Source: Candidatus Competibacteraceae bacterium (GTDB taxonomy: Bacteria; Pseudomonadota; Gammaproteobacteria; Competibacterales; Competibacteraceae). Taken from it: a stretch of 62,574 nucleotides of DNA. The DNA is taken from assembly GCA_016712625.1 (NCBI GenBank), contig JADJQQ010000020.1, positions 1-62,574 on the forward strand. The letters are read 5' to 3'. Below are positions 50,055 to 62,574 of the stretch, in pieces; position 1 is the stretch's first letter, and each line of letters starts with the position of its first letter. A program made the translations under genes and the position numbers. The notes beneath the pieces are model-generated. The model saw only the letters and a list, made by a program, of their open reading frames with translations. It ran no database searches and was not told the origin of the DNA.

Positions 50055-53000
50055 TCAACGAATTCCTTCCAGCAACATCCCCGCTAACCGCTTATCCAGG
50101 CGAGCGCCTCCCGCTGCTTCCGTCTCGATCTTCGCCCGCAGTCTCCCGCGTAGGGATTTGCTGATAGTGTCACCGGTAATGGCGACCGTTGGATAACGCC
50201 GATTGAATGCGGCAATATCTTCACTGGCGGCGCGCACCACTTCATCGTCTTGGCTCAATAACCCCATGGCCACGGTATCCAACAGCGCACGGCGACGGGT
50301 AAGAATTCGGCGCTCCAGGCTCTTCATGGCCCTGTTCTCGCTGTAGCGCTCCGCCAATTCAGCGGGGACAAACCCCATGGCCTGACCGAGTTTCGCTAGG
50401 GCTGATATGCGATCAGCCGGGAGCAACGTCGCGCCCTGGAAGGTTGTGGCGCCTTCTTCAGCATAACGAATGGACCGTGAAATATCTTTCAGTGCTTTCG
50501 GCAACGACCCTTCAATCGCCCGCCAAGACGCCCCGCGTGCATTATCTCCGACGATAAGGGATTCCATCAGGCCGTCCGCCGTCGCCACGCCACGCACGAA
50601 CAATCCGGCGACCGGCCCGAGCGCCTGTTCCATCATCTGATAGGCCAGTTTCTTGCCGTCCGCGTCATCCCCGATGGGGCGCCACCACAAATCGTCCAGC
50701 TTGATGCGGCTACTGATATCGATCCCCATAAAGGCATTGATGAGGCCATGCCGTACCGCCTCGTCGCCCGTCTCGCCAAATGCGCGGTCCAGCAGTGAGC
50801 GGAATTCGGTATCGGCGTCCCATTCCGGCTCGTCGTCGTCGCGGGTCGCGTTCAGCAATTGGGTGAGCAGCCACATGATCTCACCGTAGAAGGGCATCCC
50901 CGCCGCGCCGGCCATGACCATCGTCATGCCCAACATGCCCAACAGCTTGGTCCGGGCTTGGGCCTTCTCCGCTTTCGAGCCACCACGCGCCCACAAGTAG
51001 GCGTTGCGCCCGAGTTGCCAAGAGATATTCAGGCTGTACTGTTTGAAGAGTGTCAGCACTTTGGCGACATTCCCGCGCATGAAGCGGGCGCGGTTGGCCG
51101 GCGAATAATCGAAATGGGTTTCGTTGATGGCGCGGCGCGCCAGATCATACCCTTGTTCGTGGCTCATGCCGGCCCGACGCGCCAGACGGTAGGCGGCGAT
51201 GGCGGACGCCTCGCGGTTGATGACTTCGGCCACATGAAAGAACCACGCCGCGCCCTCGGTGAATTTGCGTAGGTAGGGCTTTGACCAGAGCCACGAGTCT
51301 TCTTCGGATAGCCCGGATAGGCTGTACGTCTGGGTCTTGTCGGTCTTGCCCGACTCTTCGAGCGCCTTGAGTGCCCGCCCCATGTCGCCGTTGAATTCCC
51401 CTTCCAGGTCGGAACGGCGCTTCTTGGCCGCCGCGCCACGCTTGTCGCGCTGGTAAATGGGTTGGACGCGATGAAATCCTTATTGGCATTGGCGAGCGCC
51501 GCCGCAACGCTTCCCGAGCCGATCTTGCCGTGCATTTCGCCGGCCAGCCACGGGAATGTCACCTGCGCCTGTTGCGAGAGGTTCAAGAGCAGATGAGCGG
51601 GACTAGCGCCCAAGTGCCACAAGAACCCCAGGTGAGTAAGGCGGCTGGATAGTGCATTGGTGCCGGGATTCATGGCCCACTGGAAACTTTTCTCCAGCTC
51701 GTTGATGAGGTGGCCCGCCGATACCGGATCTTGGGTTTGTCCTTCCCGGTTCGCCTTGGCCATGGCCTCCAGGGCATCGCTCATGCGGTCGCTGTGCGCC
51801 AGCCGGGCAATCTGCTTGGCGGATCGGCGCCCGAACGTCGCGAAGGTCCGTAGCGCATCCGCCGTGTAACCCGGCACGAAGCGGCGATGGATGAAGTGCT
51901 TGCGAATGGCTTGTTCCGGCAAGGAGCGCAGGAACAGTTGGTACATGGCATCCTTGAGCACCTGCCCTTCAGGGCCTTGCGTCGTCTTGTCGATAATGCC
52001 GGCCAGCTTGCCCACGAAATCGCCCTGCGGCAGCGCCCGCTTGGCCACCTCTTCGGTCTTGACGCCCAATTGCGGTTGGTAGCCCTCCTTTTTCAGCCAG
52101 TCCGCAAAGGCGCGCTGATCCTGCACGGTCTCGAAGGTGGCAAAGACGGGCTTCTCGCCCGCCGTTCTGGCCTCGGCAAACACCGTCAAATCCCCGAAGC
52201 GCATCAGCGGCACATAAGGGCCGTCGTCCTTCATGCGCTCGAATTCTTGGCGAAGCATGTCCTTGGCCGCCAACTTATCGGCGGCGGGGAGGGAGTGCCG
52301 GTCGATGCGGTTTTGCAGTTCCTTGAAGAGCCGTTCGGTCTGGCCCTGATAGAAGCCAAGCACTTCGGAAAAGAGCTTCTTGGCTTCCGGGTCGGTGAGA
52401 CCGTCATAGGCCGCCTTGGTTCTGATCCACTCGGCGCGCTTCTTCGTCGGCATCGGCTGGCGCGGGTCCGTGCCCGTCCACGTCGCCATGTACAGCGACC
52501 GGGCCAAGCGGTCAGCTTGTTCGCGGTGCTTGCGAATGAGGGCCTGCCAGCGATCCGCCAATGGGAAGGCTTCTCTCTGGATCATCTTGGATTCGGCGGC
52601 GTCCATCGCCTCGGCGGCATTCTCGAACTGCTCGACCATCGGGCGCGGCAGTACCTCGCGCGCCAGTTCCAGTTGCATGTTGCGGGTCAACAATCCCAGC
52701 CATTGCGGGCGGGTGTTGGCCTTCAGGTCGGTCAGCATTTGCGCGAAGTTGCGCGGATTGGCCTTGGCCAGTGCGCGTTCGCCGGGCTTCAGCGTGGAGC
52801 GCACGCCGCCGATGTCGTCCAGTACCTTGGATGCCAAGCGTGGTGAATCGAGTGGCTGACGGCGGCCAGGGCGGGAGTAGCGATTTTCTGCTACCGCATC
52901 TAATATGTCGCCATACTTCAATGGGTTCCCTGTTTCTTGATTAAATGGACCATACCATCCCTTAATCTTTCTTCCCGCCTCTCTTGCTGCTAGAGTTCTT

Positions 53001-56000
53001 CGTCTATTTGTTGCCTGAAGCTTACCGCTTTCTGTTTGAGCAACAAATATATACGGTGGCTCTATGCCATCCTTTGCCCATTTAACATATTGTTGATAAG
53101 TTGGATGCTTCTTTATTCCTTCCTCTGATTCTGACAATATAAGGTCATTTGGGTCGAATTCACGCAAGAAATTTATATATCTATTTTTTATATCACCGCC
53201 AAATGTTTCTATTTGAGCGGACCCTATTTTGTACCTATTAAATTTAGCAGGAACATCGGTTACGTTATTTCTAATTAATTCATCCCTGCTTGTTAATTGG
53301 TCAACAGAAGAATTTATTGCGTCAACTACCTCATGATCGGTTAATCCAAACCTATTTGCTACCCTACTCATGGAATACCGAAAATCCTCACTCTCAGTCG
53401 GGTTATCGTTGCTGGCCAGCTTGACCTGATTCGACCGCAGCGCCACGACATAAGGCGCTCCACCGGGGGCTGAGATCACTGCCGCATCGTAGCCTTGCGC
53501 TTGCAGCTTGCGTCGGAATCGCGCCGCGTCTTGCGTGGATTCGATGCTCACCAAGTCGGCGTCGGTCATGTAATAAGGGTTATCGATCTTGGCGTGCAGT
53601 TCCAACAGCCGAGAACCGTAGCGCGCGGCGGATCGCTTGTCCGCTGTCATGAAGAACCCAAGTCCGGCAGTCGGATGCTGGCTTGATTGCCCAGACCGGG
53701 ATTCATCCCACCGATTGAATTCTGGATTGTTGGTGCCGTGGTACAAGACCAGCGGTTTCTCATTGCGCGCGTTGACACCTTCCACGCCTTTCCCGAACCA
53801 GCGGTCAAACGCGGATTGACTCGCCTGCTTGGCCTGGAACTGGGCGCGCACGGCCTGGAATTCCTGCCAGAGTCGGTCTTGTTCAGCGGCATCGGTTTCG
53901 GTGGTGGGTTGGCTGTAATCGATACGGTTTGATCTCGGCGAGAACGTCCCAGCGTTCCTGGTGGCTGATTTTATTTGCCCTGAAGAGAAAGCAACAAAAA
54001 CATTTACATTATTTCCATTACCATCGTCTTCAATAAAAGCAGAGCCATCGTATTTTGCATTTTGCAAATTTTCAACAAATATACGGCCATCCTCTTCATC
54101 AAACCGCTCCCAGTCATCCATGCTTTTTAACAGCCACCGACCACTAATTCCTGCCTCTTCGGCTTTCTGATACATATCCTCACTAATGCCATTCCTCATA
54201 TCAAACGGATTTCGTATATTAAGATAAATATCAATAGTAGGCCCGAAAGAAGATGCAAATTCAAGGTCATCTGTAAAGAAAAAGCCTGTTCTTTCCACTT
54301 CTTCATCTCCGAAGATAGTAGAAACCCATCCTTTAGTCTTTTTGAATGTATCAAAATTCTCAGAAGAGCCATGCAGCATTACCAACGGCTCCCCGTTTCC
54401 ATCAACAACCTTCGACGCATTCTTAGGATCGTTTTCCCAATCCCCGAACCAATCATTGAAGAACTTGGTTCGGACCTGTTTCCACTGCCGTTCATTCAGA
54501 TTGGATGGCTTACCATTCGGAGCAAGTAACCGGCCTTGCCCATCCCGAACTTCCTTGACAGCCTTTATCTGACGTTCGACTTCGGCCTTGTCAGCTTCCG
54601 TTGGGGCGAACTCTGGCAGACTGAACGACTCTTGCGTCCGCGCCGTCTGGACCAGCGCCGCATCCTTGGCCCTCGCCTTCAGCGCCGATAACGCCAGCGC
54701 TCTAACATCGGCAGGAGTCAGCTTGACCTTGATCCCCATGCGGTACAGCGCGGCTCGAATCGCCGCGATGATCCGGCGCACGAGGGGTAGATTCTCGTCG
54801 GCATACTGGACCAGATAGGCCAGCGCCTCATCCTCGACATTTCCAGGCGCTTCCCGCCGTGCCTTATCTAGCGCCTCGATGGCGGTCTTGTTGCCTTCCG
54901 CCGCGAGCCGGTGAAGCTGTTGAGTAAGGGTCGAGAATCCAGGATTGCCGATGAAATTCTTGAGGCCGGTGATCTTCAGCGCGGCATGGGCTAGGCGAAT
55001 ATGGGCACGGTTTCCTTCCGAGAATCGATCATCGCGCGCAAGGTGCATGGCTTCGTGCAGCGCCACCGATAGCGCGTCCTGATCCATGTTCGATGGGATC
55101 AGGTGAATAGCGCCTTGCGGATCGACGTAGCCGGCCGCCCCGGTGCGCGTCGGGTCCGTGCGGTGCAGGATCAGCTTGCCGGAACGCTCCAAGGCGGCGA
55201 CTGAACGCTCATTAAGAGCGGCGACGAGTTGGGCGCGGGCTTGCTGAATGGTGTTGGTTGGGGCGGCGGATGGCTTGGATTGGCGGGTCTTCGGCCTTCC
55301 TTCCATCGCTCCTAGCAAATTCGTCTGGCCACGAGCCATGGCTACATCAGCCGGGCGATTGCTGCCGGTCAAGACAAAATCGGATCGCGCGCGGTCTGCT
55401 GCGGTCTTTTGCTGGGCCGCCTTGTCCTTGGCTTCCTGATCGGATTGCGCCTTGGCTATCCGCTCTTCTTCGGCGCGGAGTTCTTCGATGGAATAGTCTT
55501 GGAGGATAGCGTCTGTCGCCTGGACCGATCCAGGCTCGCCAGCCTGTTCCCGACTATTCGCGCTTTGTCTTTGTCGTGCTTCATTGAAAGCGGCCCTCAG
55601 TGCCTCGTTGAACTGATCAGGCGTGGCCTGTTCATGCTGCTGGCTAATGCGCTCGAAAATCGTATCGGCCGCATCTTCACCTAAATCACGGCTGGCCTCG
55701 GCCTGCAATTGCGCCGTCACCTGCTCTTGATCGTTCAGTGCATCAAAGCCAGTATGCTCCAAGTCTACCGCGTCCAGCAACCAGTTGTCTTGTTCGAATT
55801 TGGCCTGTTCTTCAGCATCACGGCGAGCGGCTGATTCAATGCCTTGTGGCGTGTAAACCGGATTGCCGGCCAGTTCACGAGAAATGGCGTCCAGCAGGAC
55901 ATTCGGTGAATAATTCCTTTTCTCGTCGAGCACCGGATACCCAAACTCACTCAAGGATTCAGCCATGGCATCGAACGACTTGCCGCTATTCTTACGGAAC

Positions 56001-59000
56001 ACTGGCTTTCCGAATACCGGCATTCGCTGGAATTCAGCAGGATCGATACCTTGCCGTTGCGCTTCGGCGCGATCCAGGCCGCCGATCTTGGCGATGGCGG
56101 TCAGGATGGAATCCTTTCCGGCATCTACGGTTGCGTTGATGGCGCGGTTTCTGGCTGCGCCTTGGCTGGCTGGTGGCGGTGATTGCTTGGACGATTTGAT
56201 GTCCGCCTTTTTGTCCGTATCTTTTCCTTGATATTCAGTACGGTTAGGCGCTGTTTCGGCCTTTCCGATGTCCGTCAAGCGGTTTCTATTTTCTGGAAAC
56301 GCCTTATCCCAAGCCTCCGCCCATTCTGCCGGCGTTTTTCGGCTATCAATCCGATCCAGCGTCTCTTGTCGGGTTTTTCCAGGCTTGATGCTGGCTGCTT
56401 TCGAGAACGCATTGACTTGCGCGTCGGTCAGATTTTCCCAGTTCTTGTAATCGTGGGCCGGATGTCGCTCAACCTTTTTGTATCCGAAAGACTGCGACAG
56501 CTTGCCATTCCCAAACCCGAGAAGTAGGCCGCCCGTTTTTTCGTGTTGGCGGTCAGCGATGCGTTCGAGCGCTTTCCCGTCGCCTGCCTCGATGGCTGCC
56601 ATCATCTCGGCCTCGGTCGCGCCCATCCTCGCGGCATCGCCGATCAGGTCGGCGTTTTCGCGGATCGCCCGGTACTCGCTGTTACGAGCGGCATTTTCGA
56701 GCCGTGAAATCGCCTCGTCTCGCTCTTTGCTCGTCGCGTAAGGGTTTTTCGTTTTTTCTGGCGCAGCTTTTCCCCCGTCCATCGTGGCAGGTATAGAAAT
56801 TTGCTCCACCGACTTCATGTAGTCCCGCAAGCGCTGCTTAGCCGGCCCATCGGGAATATCGGCCCACGTCTTCCATTCGGCGGCCTTGCGCTGGGCAAAG
56901 GTATTTGAGACGGGAGCGCCCGCCTTCTCGCTGGAACGGCTGATCATGGCCGCGCGTTCGATCTCGCTGGCGCTGTTCCAGGTGGGGGCAACGCCTTTGG
57001 CTTTTGGCTTCTTGGCGTTGCTCTTCTGTCCCGCTTCCTGACTCAGCAGGGGCGCGGCTTCGGCTTGCCTTTCTTCACGGCGTTGCTCCGGTTGGGGTTG
57101 AGTAGTTGCTTTCGATTCGGTGGAACTGGGGAATTCCTTAACAAGCGGTAGCAGGTCAGCAATGGGCGCATCTAGGCGAATGGCCTTGATCGGCGTCCCC
57201 TTACTCAGTGCGGATAGCCACTGATGATGCCCATCGACGACATGCCCATCGCTGGACACCAAGATCGATCGATTACCGCCTTGGTACTCGTTGGCCTGCT
57301 GGACTTTCTTGGGTGAGAATTCGGCCTGTGTTGGTTTCAGCGTCGTTGGATCAACTTCCTCGTCCTGCTCATGCGCCACACCACGCGCATTCAGGAAATT
57401 CACCAAGGCCCCACGATGCTCGGCCTTGACCTGTGGCATCTCGGCGCGCGGGATATTCAGCGTTCCGGTTTCGTTGCCAAAGCGCGCCCAGCCCGACTTC
57501 GGTGGCGCCGGCGTCTCGGTGGTGACTTTGGAAGGGGATAACTCGGTATCCCACCAATTCCGGTTCTGCGGGAACAGATCACTGAGCGATCCTCGTTCCC
57601 CGGCGCGGGCGATAGGCACTGCGGCAGATTGGGATGGACGATTGAGCAAATCACTCAGCGATTGGGGAGCGGGCGCGGACTGACGGGGGGATGGTAATTG
57701 GGTATCCGGTCCCAGCAACCGCGCCAATTCACCTGGGGCGCCGCGCGTCGCAATCTCCGCGTTGAGTCTTGCCCGGCGATCCGCCTCTTGCTGTTGAATC
57801 GCTTGGGTTCGATCTGCCAGAGTTTCCTGCCGTTGCCGTTCGACTTGCTGTTGTGCAAGTTCGGACAGGCGCGCGCGGTCAGCGGCGATCTGCTGATCCA
57901 GCGGCTGGCCTTGCGGCGCCGGCTGGTTCTGATTCCACCCTCGAAGCGCCGATTGGATGCCGGGTTGCTTGGCGCCTTGCGGATTGAACAGGCGAGCACG
58001 CTCTTTGCTGGCGAGCGCACGGATTTCTCGGGCGGTACTTGCCAGACCAGGCTCCAGTTGCGCGCGGGACTCTAGGCCGGAGGCCATGCGTTCCATCGCG
58101 TCGGGTGATAGGCCGGCGAGCAATTTCTTGGCGTTCTTCGCGCCATTGGCGATCCGCTGGGCGATGTCGGCCTCTCGGACAGCCTGCGGGTCACGGCGCT
58201 GCCCACTGGCGCGGCGTTCGGTTTCTTCGGAGAGCAGCGATAGCGTTCGATTCAGCTTTTCAGCGCGATTGCCCAGCGCCTCGGCATGGTCACGCAACAG
58301 GACCGTGCCAGCCATGCGGTAGCGGGCCAACATATCATCCGACAGGGACGATAGGTTGTAGTCAACTGAACCATGTCCCCCTTTATTGAGGGGTTTGCCG
58401 TCGCCGATGTCGGCCAGCAGCTTGGCCACGCCATCCACCGCTTCTGGGTTCTGCTCGAAGTGCGCGGCGGCCAGATTCAGGTCTTGACGGCGCTTTGCTT
58501 CTTGACCGTAGCGGGCATGGGCGTCTTGTAGTTCGGTTGGCGCGTCCTGTGGTAGTGGCCGTTGCGCCGCCTCGAACACCTGATCGTCGTTCAATTCGTT
58601 TGCTCGGTCGGCAAACCCGAGATAGCCGGCTTGCCCTCTTCGGGTGTCCAGCGGCTCGTTCAACGCATCGGGCGCGGCTCGTAACGACAGTTCATCGATC
58701 AACTGCTGGCGGGCCGCGTCCAGCCGCTTGGCGGCGGACTTCGGTAGCTTTCCGCTCGTTTCGATCTGATCGAATCCGGTCAGCGCCGTGGTGATGTCGT
58801 CTTCTCGGGCGAACTCCAGGTTGGCGCGCAAGTCGGCTGTGGCCTGGGTGGCGTCTTCCACGCGGGCGTTGCCTTCGCGGCGTTGCTGGTACTTCCCATA
58901 CATTGCACCGGCAGGGATACCGAGCGCGGAGAAGAACAGCGACGTTGCGGCGGCTTGCTTGTACACCTCGCCAGCCGATTTGAGCCAGTCTTCCGGTGAC

Positions 59001-60051
59001 GTAAGCGAGCGCGGCGCTTCATCGGTCAAGCCGGTTGCCGAGTAGGCGGGCTGCTGAATTTGCTGGGTGAGCGTTTCAGTCGCCGGCTCGATACCGAACG
59101 CCGACAGCGCGACCTTGCCGCCCGCCTTGGCGAGTCGCATTGGCAACGATCCGCCACTGTTGAGAACATCGCCGATGGCCGATTTCATCAGCCCGAGTTC
59201 GGCCACGGTTCCGGCTGCTTCTGGCGCCGCTTCGCCGTGATAGACACGAAAGGCTTGCGGTTCGACCACGGTCTTGTAGTGGGTGTCGATCTCTTCGGGA
59301 GACGGTTCGCGGCCACTCTTCGCGGAGAAATCCTGTCGGTACTTGTCCAGCGAATCACGAATAAACTGGTTGGTTGCCGCGCCACCAGCCGGCAAATACG
59401 CACCCAACATGCCTCCCAGCGTGCCGCCGATGGCGCGTCCTGCCGTGACACCGGCCGGAACAGTGGCGGGTGCGGCGGGTCCGCCCAGACCGCCTAACGC
59501 TCCACCAATCGCGCTACCGACGGCGCCGCCGACCAAAGCCGGCCCCATCGTCGCGGCGGTGTAGGGGAAACTCTGTGTCGTTTCGGCCCACTCGCCGCGC
59601 GTGAATGGCATCCCGAGACCCATCGGCCGGTCGAATTCGCCGCTGTCGCGCAACGCTTGAAGGTTCGCCTGCTGGCGCTGGCGGTTTTTCTTCGATGGTC
59701 CGATCTTTCCAGTCCACCTCGGCGTAGGGGTTCTCGACGCCCTCCATGCTACTGGCGACGACGCCGGGAATACCGCGAAAGGTCTCAACCAGACCGCCGC
59801 CGATGTCCTTCAGTGTTTGCCATGCGCTAGCCGGATGGCTGGCTTCTGCCGGTTGCGCTGGCGTGGGCAATGAGGCCGGTTCCGTCGAGAAACGGCTTGG
59901 CCTATTTCGATACGCCTGCAAGCCCTGAGCAAGTTGAGTCGCATAGGGGATTATTGGCAACCGCGCTATCGAAAGACGGCGGCTGAACGGTCGGTTGCAG
60001 CGACGCTAGCGACCCCGTTGGCTTTTGCTGCTCGTCCCACCAGTTGCCCAT
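50055..60051 (-). CDS. Giant polyvalent protein (ART, metallopeptidase, LPD38)
   Basis: Joined frames encode about 3,300 residues. It starts at ATG 60051 (MGNWWDEQQKPTGSLASLQP), changes frame near 59945 and 59690, runs open to about 51465 and shifts once more into the C-terminal 440 residues. Domains in order: Gly/Ala-rich hydrophobic N-terminus; a ParB-like motif (DGHVVDGHHQWLSAL, near 57240); a zinc-peptidase motif HEAMH near 55050; two ADP-ribosyltransferase-like domains (PLVMLHGSSENFDTF near 54370; PLVLYHGTNNPEFNRW near 53740); and a C-terminal LPD38-like domain (SPAHLLLNLSQQAQVTF onward). Such proteins are ejected with phage DNA and act on host targets. AT-rich patches inside (about 52.9-53.4 and 53.95-54.5 kb) suggest swapped modules. 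Confidence 0.75.
50902..50941. repeat. 40-bp segment shared with 37979-38018 (inverted)
   Basis: Reverse-complement copy of the segment in the Acb2-like gene; here it encodes part of a hydrophobic helix of the LPD38-like region and fits its surroundings, so this is probably the original. Confidence 0.85.
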
Positions 60052-60060
60052 GAGAAACCC

Positions 60061-60374
60061 CTAGATGTCTTCAGGAAACGCGATCTCAACCGTTACCGTA
60101 GCCACCGCCGCAGTGACATCGATGGAATGAATGGTCCCTTCCACGACATCGGACTTGGAGGCGGAAATCGTTCCCGAAAGGTTGCCATCGGCGACCGCAA
60201 CCGCCGTGCCGCCCTCAGCGGTTCTGGTGGAGACGGTTGCGGTGGCACCCCGGCGATAATGATGGTGATCGTGGGTTTGCCGGAGTTGGACGCCGATGTT
60301 CTCTTGGCGCCAGTCGCATTGAACAGGATGGTCTGGGTGGTGCCAGCCGCCACTGCAACGATTTTTGAAAGCAT
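60061..60374 (-). pseudogene. Small Ig-like structural protein, one frameshift
   Basis: From ATG 60374 (AGAGGT site): MLSKIVAVAAGTTQTILFNA and GKPTITIIIAG, then a shift at the GGGG near 60255, then GATATVSTRTAEGGTAVAVA and HSIDVTAAVATVTVEIAFPE to a TAG at 60061. About 104 residues of repeated Thr/Val strands, typical of a small decoration or neck protein. The homopolymer suggests a sequencing indel. Confidence 0.5.
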
Positions 60375-60494
60375 GACACTACCTCTGTTGATGGACTTCA
60401 ATCTGAAGCGTATTAATGTAACATCCATAATACCCAGCATTCCGGGTATTATCAGCGTGCCAATTTTAGAAGTGAGAAATCCTCACTTCTAAGT

Positions 60495-61726
60495 TTATCT
60501 CTGCTGCTGTTGCGCCATATAGGCCGCGAGCGGGTCTTCAGGCTTCGGGTTGTATCGCAAGATCAAGCTCGCCAGCGGCATCAGTTTCTTGATTCCTTCT
60601 TGGTCGCCCTTGTCGTAGAGCTGCATCAAATGATTGGTCAAGTCGGCCTCGGCCATCTTTCGATCCCCTTCCGGCATCTTCAGAAGGTGTTCTCGAACGT
60701 ATTCTGCGCCCACTTCTGTTGCTGCTCGCTTGTGCGCAACGCGGTATCGGCGTTGATTTTCTGCTGATCCACACCCAAGCGTTGTTGTTCCAAGCCGGAT
60801 TGCTGTTGCTGCTTGAATAGATCGGCCAGCGTGTTGGCGCGCGCCGTGTTGGCCGTGAGTTGCTGGCCCGACCGAGTGGCGGAGTCCTGCAACTGCAAGG
60901 CATTGGCCCGCTGCGCCATCTCGGCAAGCTGGAGTTGCTGACTGGTTCTGGCGCGGCTCACATCGGGAAGCAGCGTCCCCAGGGGAATCGGTTCGGCCGC
61001 TGGCGACATCCAGGGGATCGACACCCCGACGTATCCCATCCGTGCCGAAGCGGAAGCGCCCCACATTGGGATCGTCGAGCCGCGCTTGATTGAGGTCTTG
61101 TAGCGCAGCGGTCTGTCGGTTGATCGCGGCGACATTCCCTCGACCGTCCCGCCGTTTCCTTGGTCCCTGACGCTCACAGTTCCTTGACCGGGTGCAATCC
61201 AGAAATACCGGAAGCGGTTCCGCTTTGGCGCCATGTACTGCCTGGAGTATAGCGGATTGCTCCCTCCGGCGAACTGGCCGCCCAAGCGATCCCGCATCGC
61301 ATTCTGATACTCCGCAGACCCCGGCGTCAGCGTGCTCCCCTTCGCGTACACATCGTTTCCCAGCGCATTGTTGTAGCCTTGCGATAGGGACTGCGTTTGC
61401 GTGGCATAACCGGGATTACCGGCAATGAAATCCGGCGTTGGCAAAGAGGCCCGGCGTCCGAGACGGAGGCCGACTTGGCCAGTATTGTTCAAGAACCCCA
61501 GCGGATTAGACTGTGGAGTGCGCTGTGGGAACGATTTCGGCATGTAGCTGCTTGGAATTCCGCCCCCTGCCGGGGTTGGCAACGATCCCACTCCATAGGC
61601 GTTACTGATGACGGGGCGCGAGTTGGATGTGAGGCGCTTGAGTCCCGTATCGAATGATTGGACCGCTTCAGTATTGAGACGGCGCTTGGTCGCGTCGTCC
61701 ACGAGATTGCCGTAATAGCTAGGCAT
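60495..61726 (-). pseudogene. Phage internal/neck protein, frameshifted
   Basis: Starts MPSYYGNLVDDATKRRLNTE (AAGGAT site) and continues with Gly/Gln-rich text (SYMPKSFPQRTPQSNPLG). Near 61000-61170 the plausible text moves to another frame (DPNVGRFRFGTDGIRRGVDP). After LADLFKQQQQSGLEQQRLGV it shifts again near 60705 to EYVREHLLKMPEGDRKMAEA and ends AYMAQQQQR at 60495. The Gln-rich helical C-terminus resembles internal virion proteins of podoviruses. At least three indels. Confidence 0.45.
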
Positions 61727-61737
61727 GTCACCGATCC

Positions 61738-62574
61738 TTAATCGTCAAAATCATCAACGCCCCACGGATAGCGCGACCCTTGGTATCGGGGCGACCCACG
61801 AATGGCGATACCCAGATTGGCATTCTCGCGCCGGGCTTCGCGCTGGCGAATCGAGATGGGCGGACCAACGAGTTGAGCAAGCTGGCGCTCACACTCGCGG
61901 GATCGATCCAGATTTTCCGTATCCGCGTCTCGCTTCAGGTAGGCAAGTCGGCATGTGGCCAGAATCAGCGTCTCATACAGCCCATCGTCCACGTCTTCGA
62001 GCGCCACGGTCGGCGTTTCTTCGCTGGAAATATCGCTCCACTCGAAATCAATGGCATAGCCGCGCCGAACGCGAAGGCGCAACGCATCATCCTGAACGGG
62101 GATGGGGAATAACCGCAAGATGCCCATCTTGGGTTCCAGGTAATGCGTGGGCTGACCCGTGAGCGTGCTCCATTCCGACCCACCGTACTTCGCGGCCAAG
62201 GCCGCACTAGTGGTCTTCACAAGAAGGGGTTTGGTACGGGTCGGATTTCGAGGAAGTCGCACTTGATCGACATAGAGAATCCGCGAGTCTATCGAGCTTC
62301 CGCCGTGTTCGCCGTGACGCTGGGTAAGCATAGCGTATCCATCGTCGCTCACCGCCTTCTTACCCGGAAATCGGCGGCGCGCAGGGCAACATCGGTCAGG
62401 GGCGCGCTTGAGAAGGCTGAACCGGTTCACGTGTTGCTCCACAGGCAACCCGTCGTCGTCCTGCTGTATCCGCATAGAAGCCGGACGAGGGGTCACCGCG
62501 ATCCCGCCGAGATCGTGAAACCGCTCTCAGATGGAGTCGACGAGTTCCAGAAGGAGGATGCGGATTTAACCGCC
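61738..62574 (-). CDS. Head-tail adaptor-like protein, partial and frameshifted
   Basis: The intact part (to 62496) includes KPLLVKTTSAALAAKYGGSE, HYLEPKMGILRLFPIPVQDD, and LYETLILATCRLAYLKRDAD, the profile of phage head-completion/adaptor proteins that stack under the portal. It ends GVDDFDD at 61738. Beyond 62400 the text is unreliable and the gene runs to the window edge, probably continuing at position 1. Confidence 0.5.

Noticed and set aside
51887..52846. 319-aa plus-strand ORF opposite the giant gene
   Set aside because: Antisense shadow without a ribosome site; the minus strand is clearly the coding one.

Overview
This window reads as an essentially complete genome of a tailed phage, roughly 62.6 kb and probably podovirus-like. 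The host is likely a Pseudomonadota bacterium. The evidence is a terminase pair, portal, capsid and tail genes, a lysis set, a primase-helicase, and two H-NS-type proteins with C-terminal domains of the beta-/gammaproteobacterial kind. The leftward head genes run off the left edge, and the same style of leftward head-tail genes enters at the right edge. I infer that the molecule is circular or circularly permuted and that the window was opened inside the head operon.

Layout. (1) 1-8.6 kb, minus strand: TerS, TerL, portal, a small protein, a GroES-like protein, a scaffold-like protein, a MANINGP-type head protein and the major capsid protein. (2) 8.65-10.73 kb: a small gene, tRNA-Tyr and two H-NS paralogues on the minus strand, then a divergent run of four small plus-strand genes. 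(3) 10.7-20.1 kb, minus strand: an early/accessory operon with a RecT-like annealing protein, an SMC/RecF-like ATPase, a TasA-like Nop-domain protein, its 36-bp tandem guide array, and a nuclease plus 5-methylcytosine methyltransferase pair. (4) 20.2-20.6 kb: a divergent control region with symmetrical operators and a Cro-like gene. (5) 20.6-32.1 kb, plus strand: SNF2-type helicase, DNA methyltransferase, DEAD/DEAH helicase, primase and helicase (apparently joined by a -1 frameshift), a VRR-NUC nuclease and many small genes. (6) 32.1-35.7 kb: a truncated TnpB with a LAGLIDADG gene, a second cytosine methyltransferase, and an intact TnpB element. (7) 36-40.6 kb, plus strand: lysozyme, an Acb2-like protein, a papain-like protease, a lipoprotein and a holin. 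(8) 40.7-49.7 kb, plus strand: an SGNH-esterase tail protein and tail structural genes. (9) 49.8-62.5 kb, minus strand: a polyvalent protein of about 3,300 residues and head-tail connector genes.

The main discovery is at 14.8-16.6 kb. A strictly periodic array of 9-bp conserved blocks alternating with 9-bp variable spacers (36 bp per unit, 22 units) lies directly downstream of a gene for a 291-residue protein carrying the IS110/Nop-type C-terminal domain and no visible nuclease domain. This is the architecture of a TIGR-Tas dual-spacer RNA-guided system of TasA type, here inside a phage recombination operon.

Sequence quality is uneven. Positions 1-4.2 kb and 59.6-62.5 kb carry many single-base frameshifts in otherwise recognisable genes. 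Sporadic indels occur elsewhere, often at homopolymers, and improbable poly-G runs lie at 35.7-36.2 kb. Broken genes at these places are more likely assembly errors than pseudogenes.
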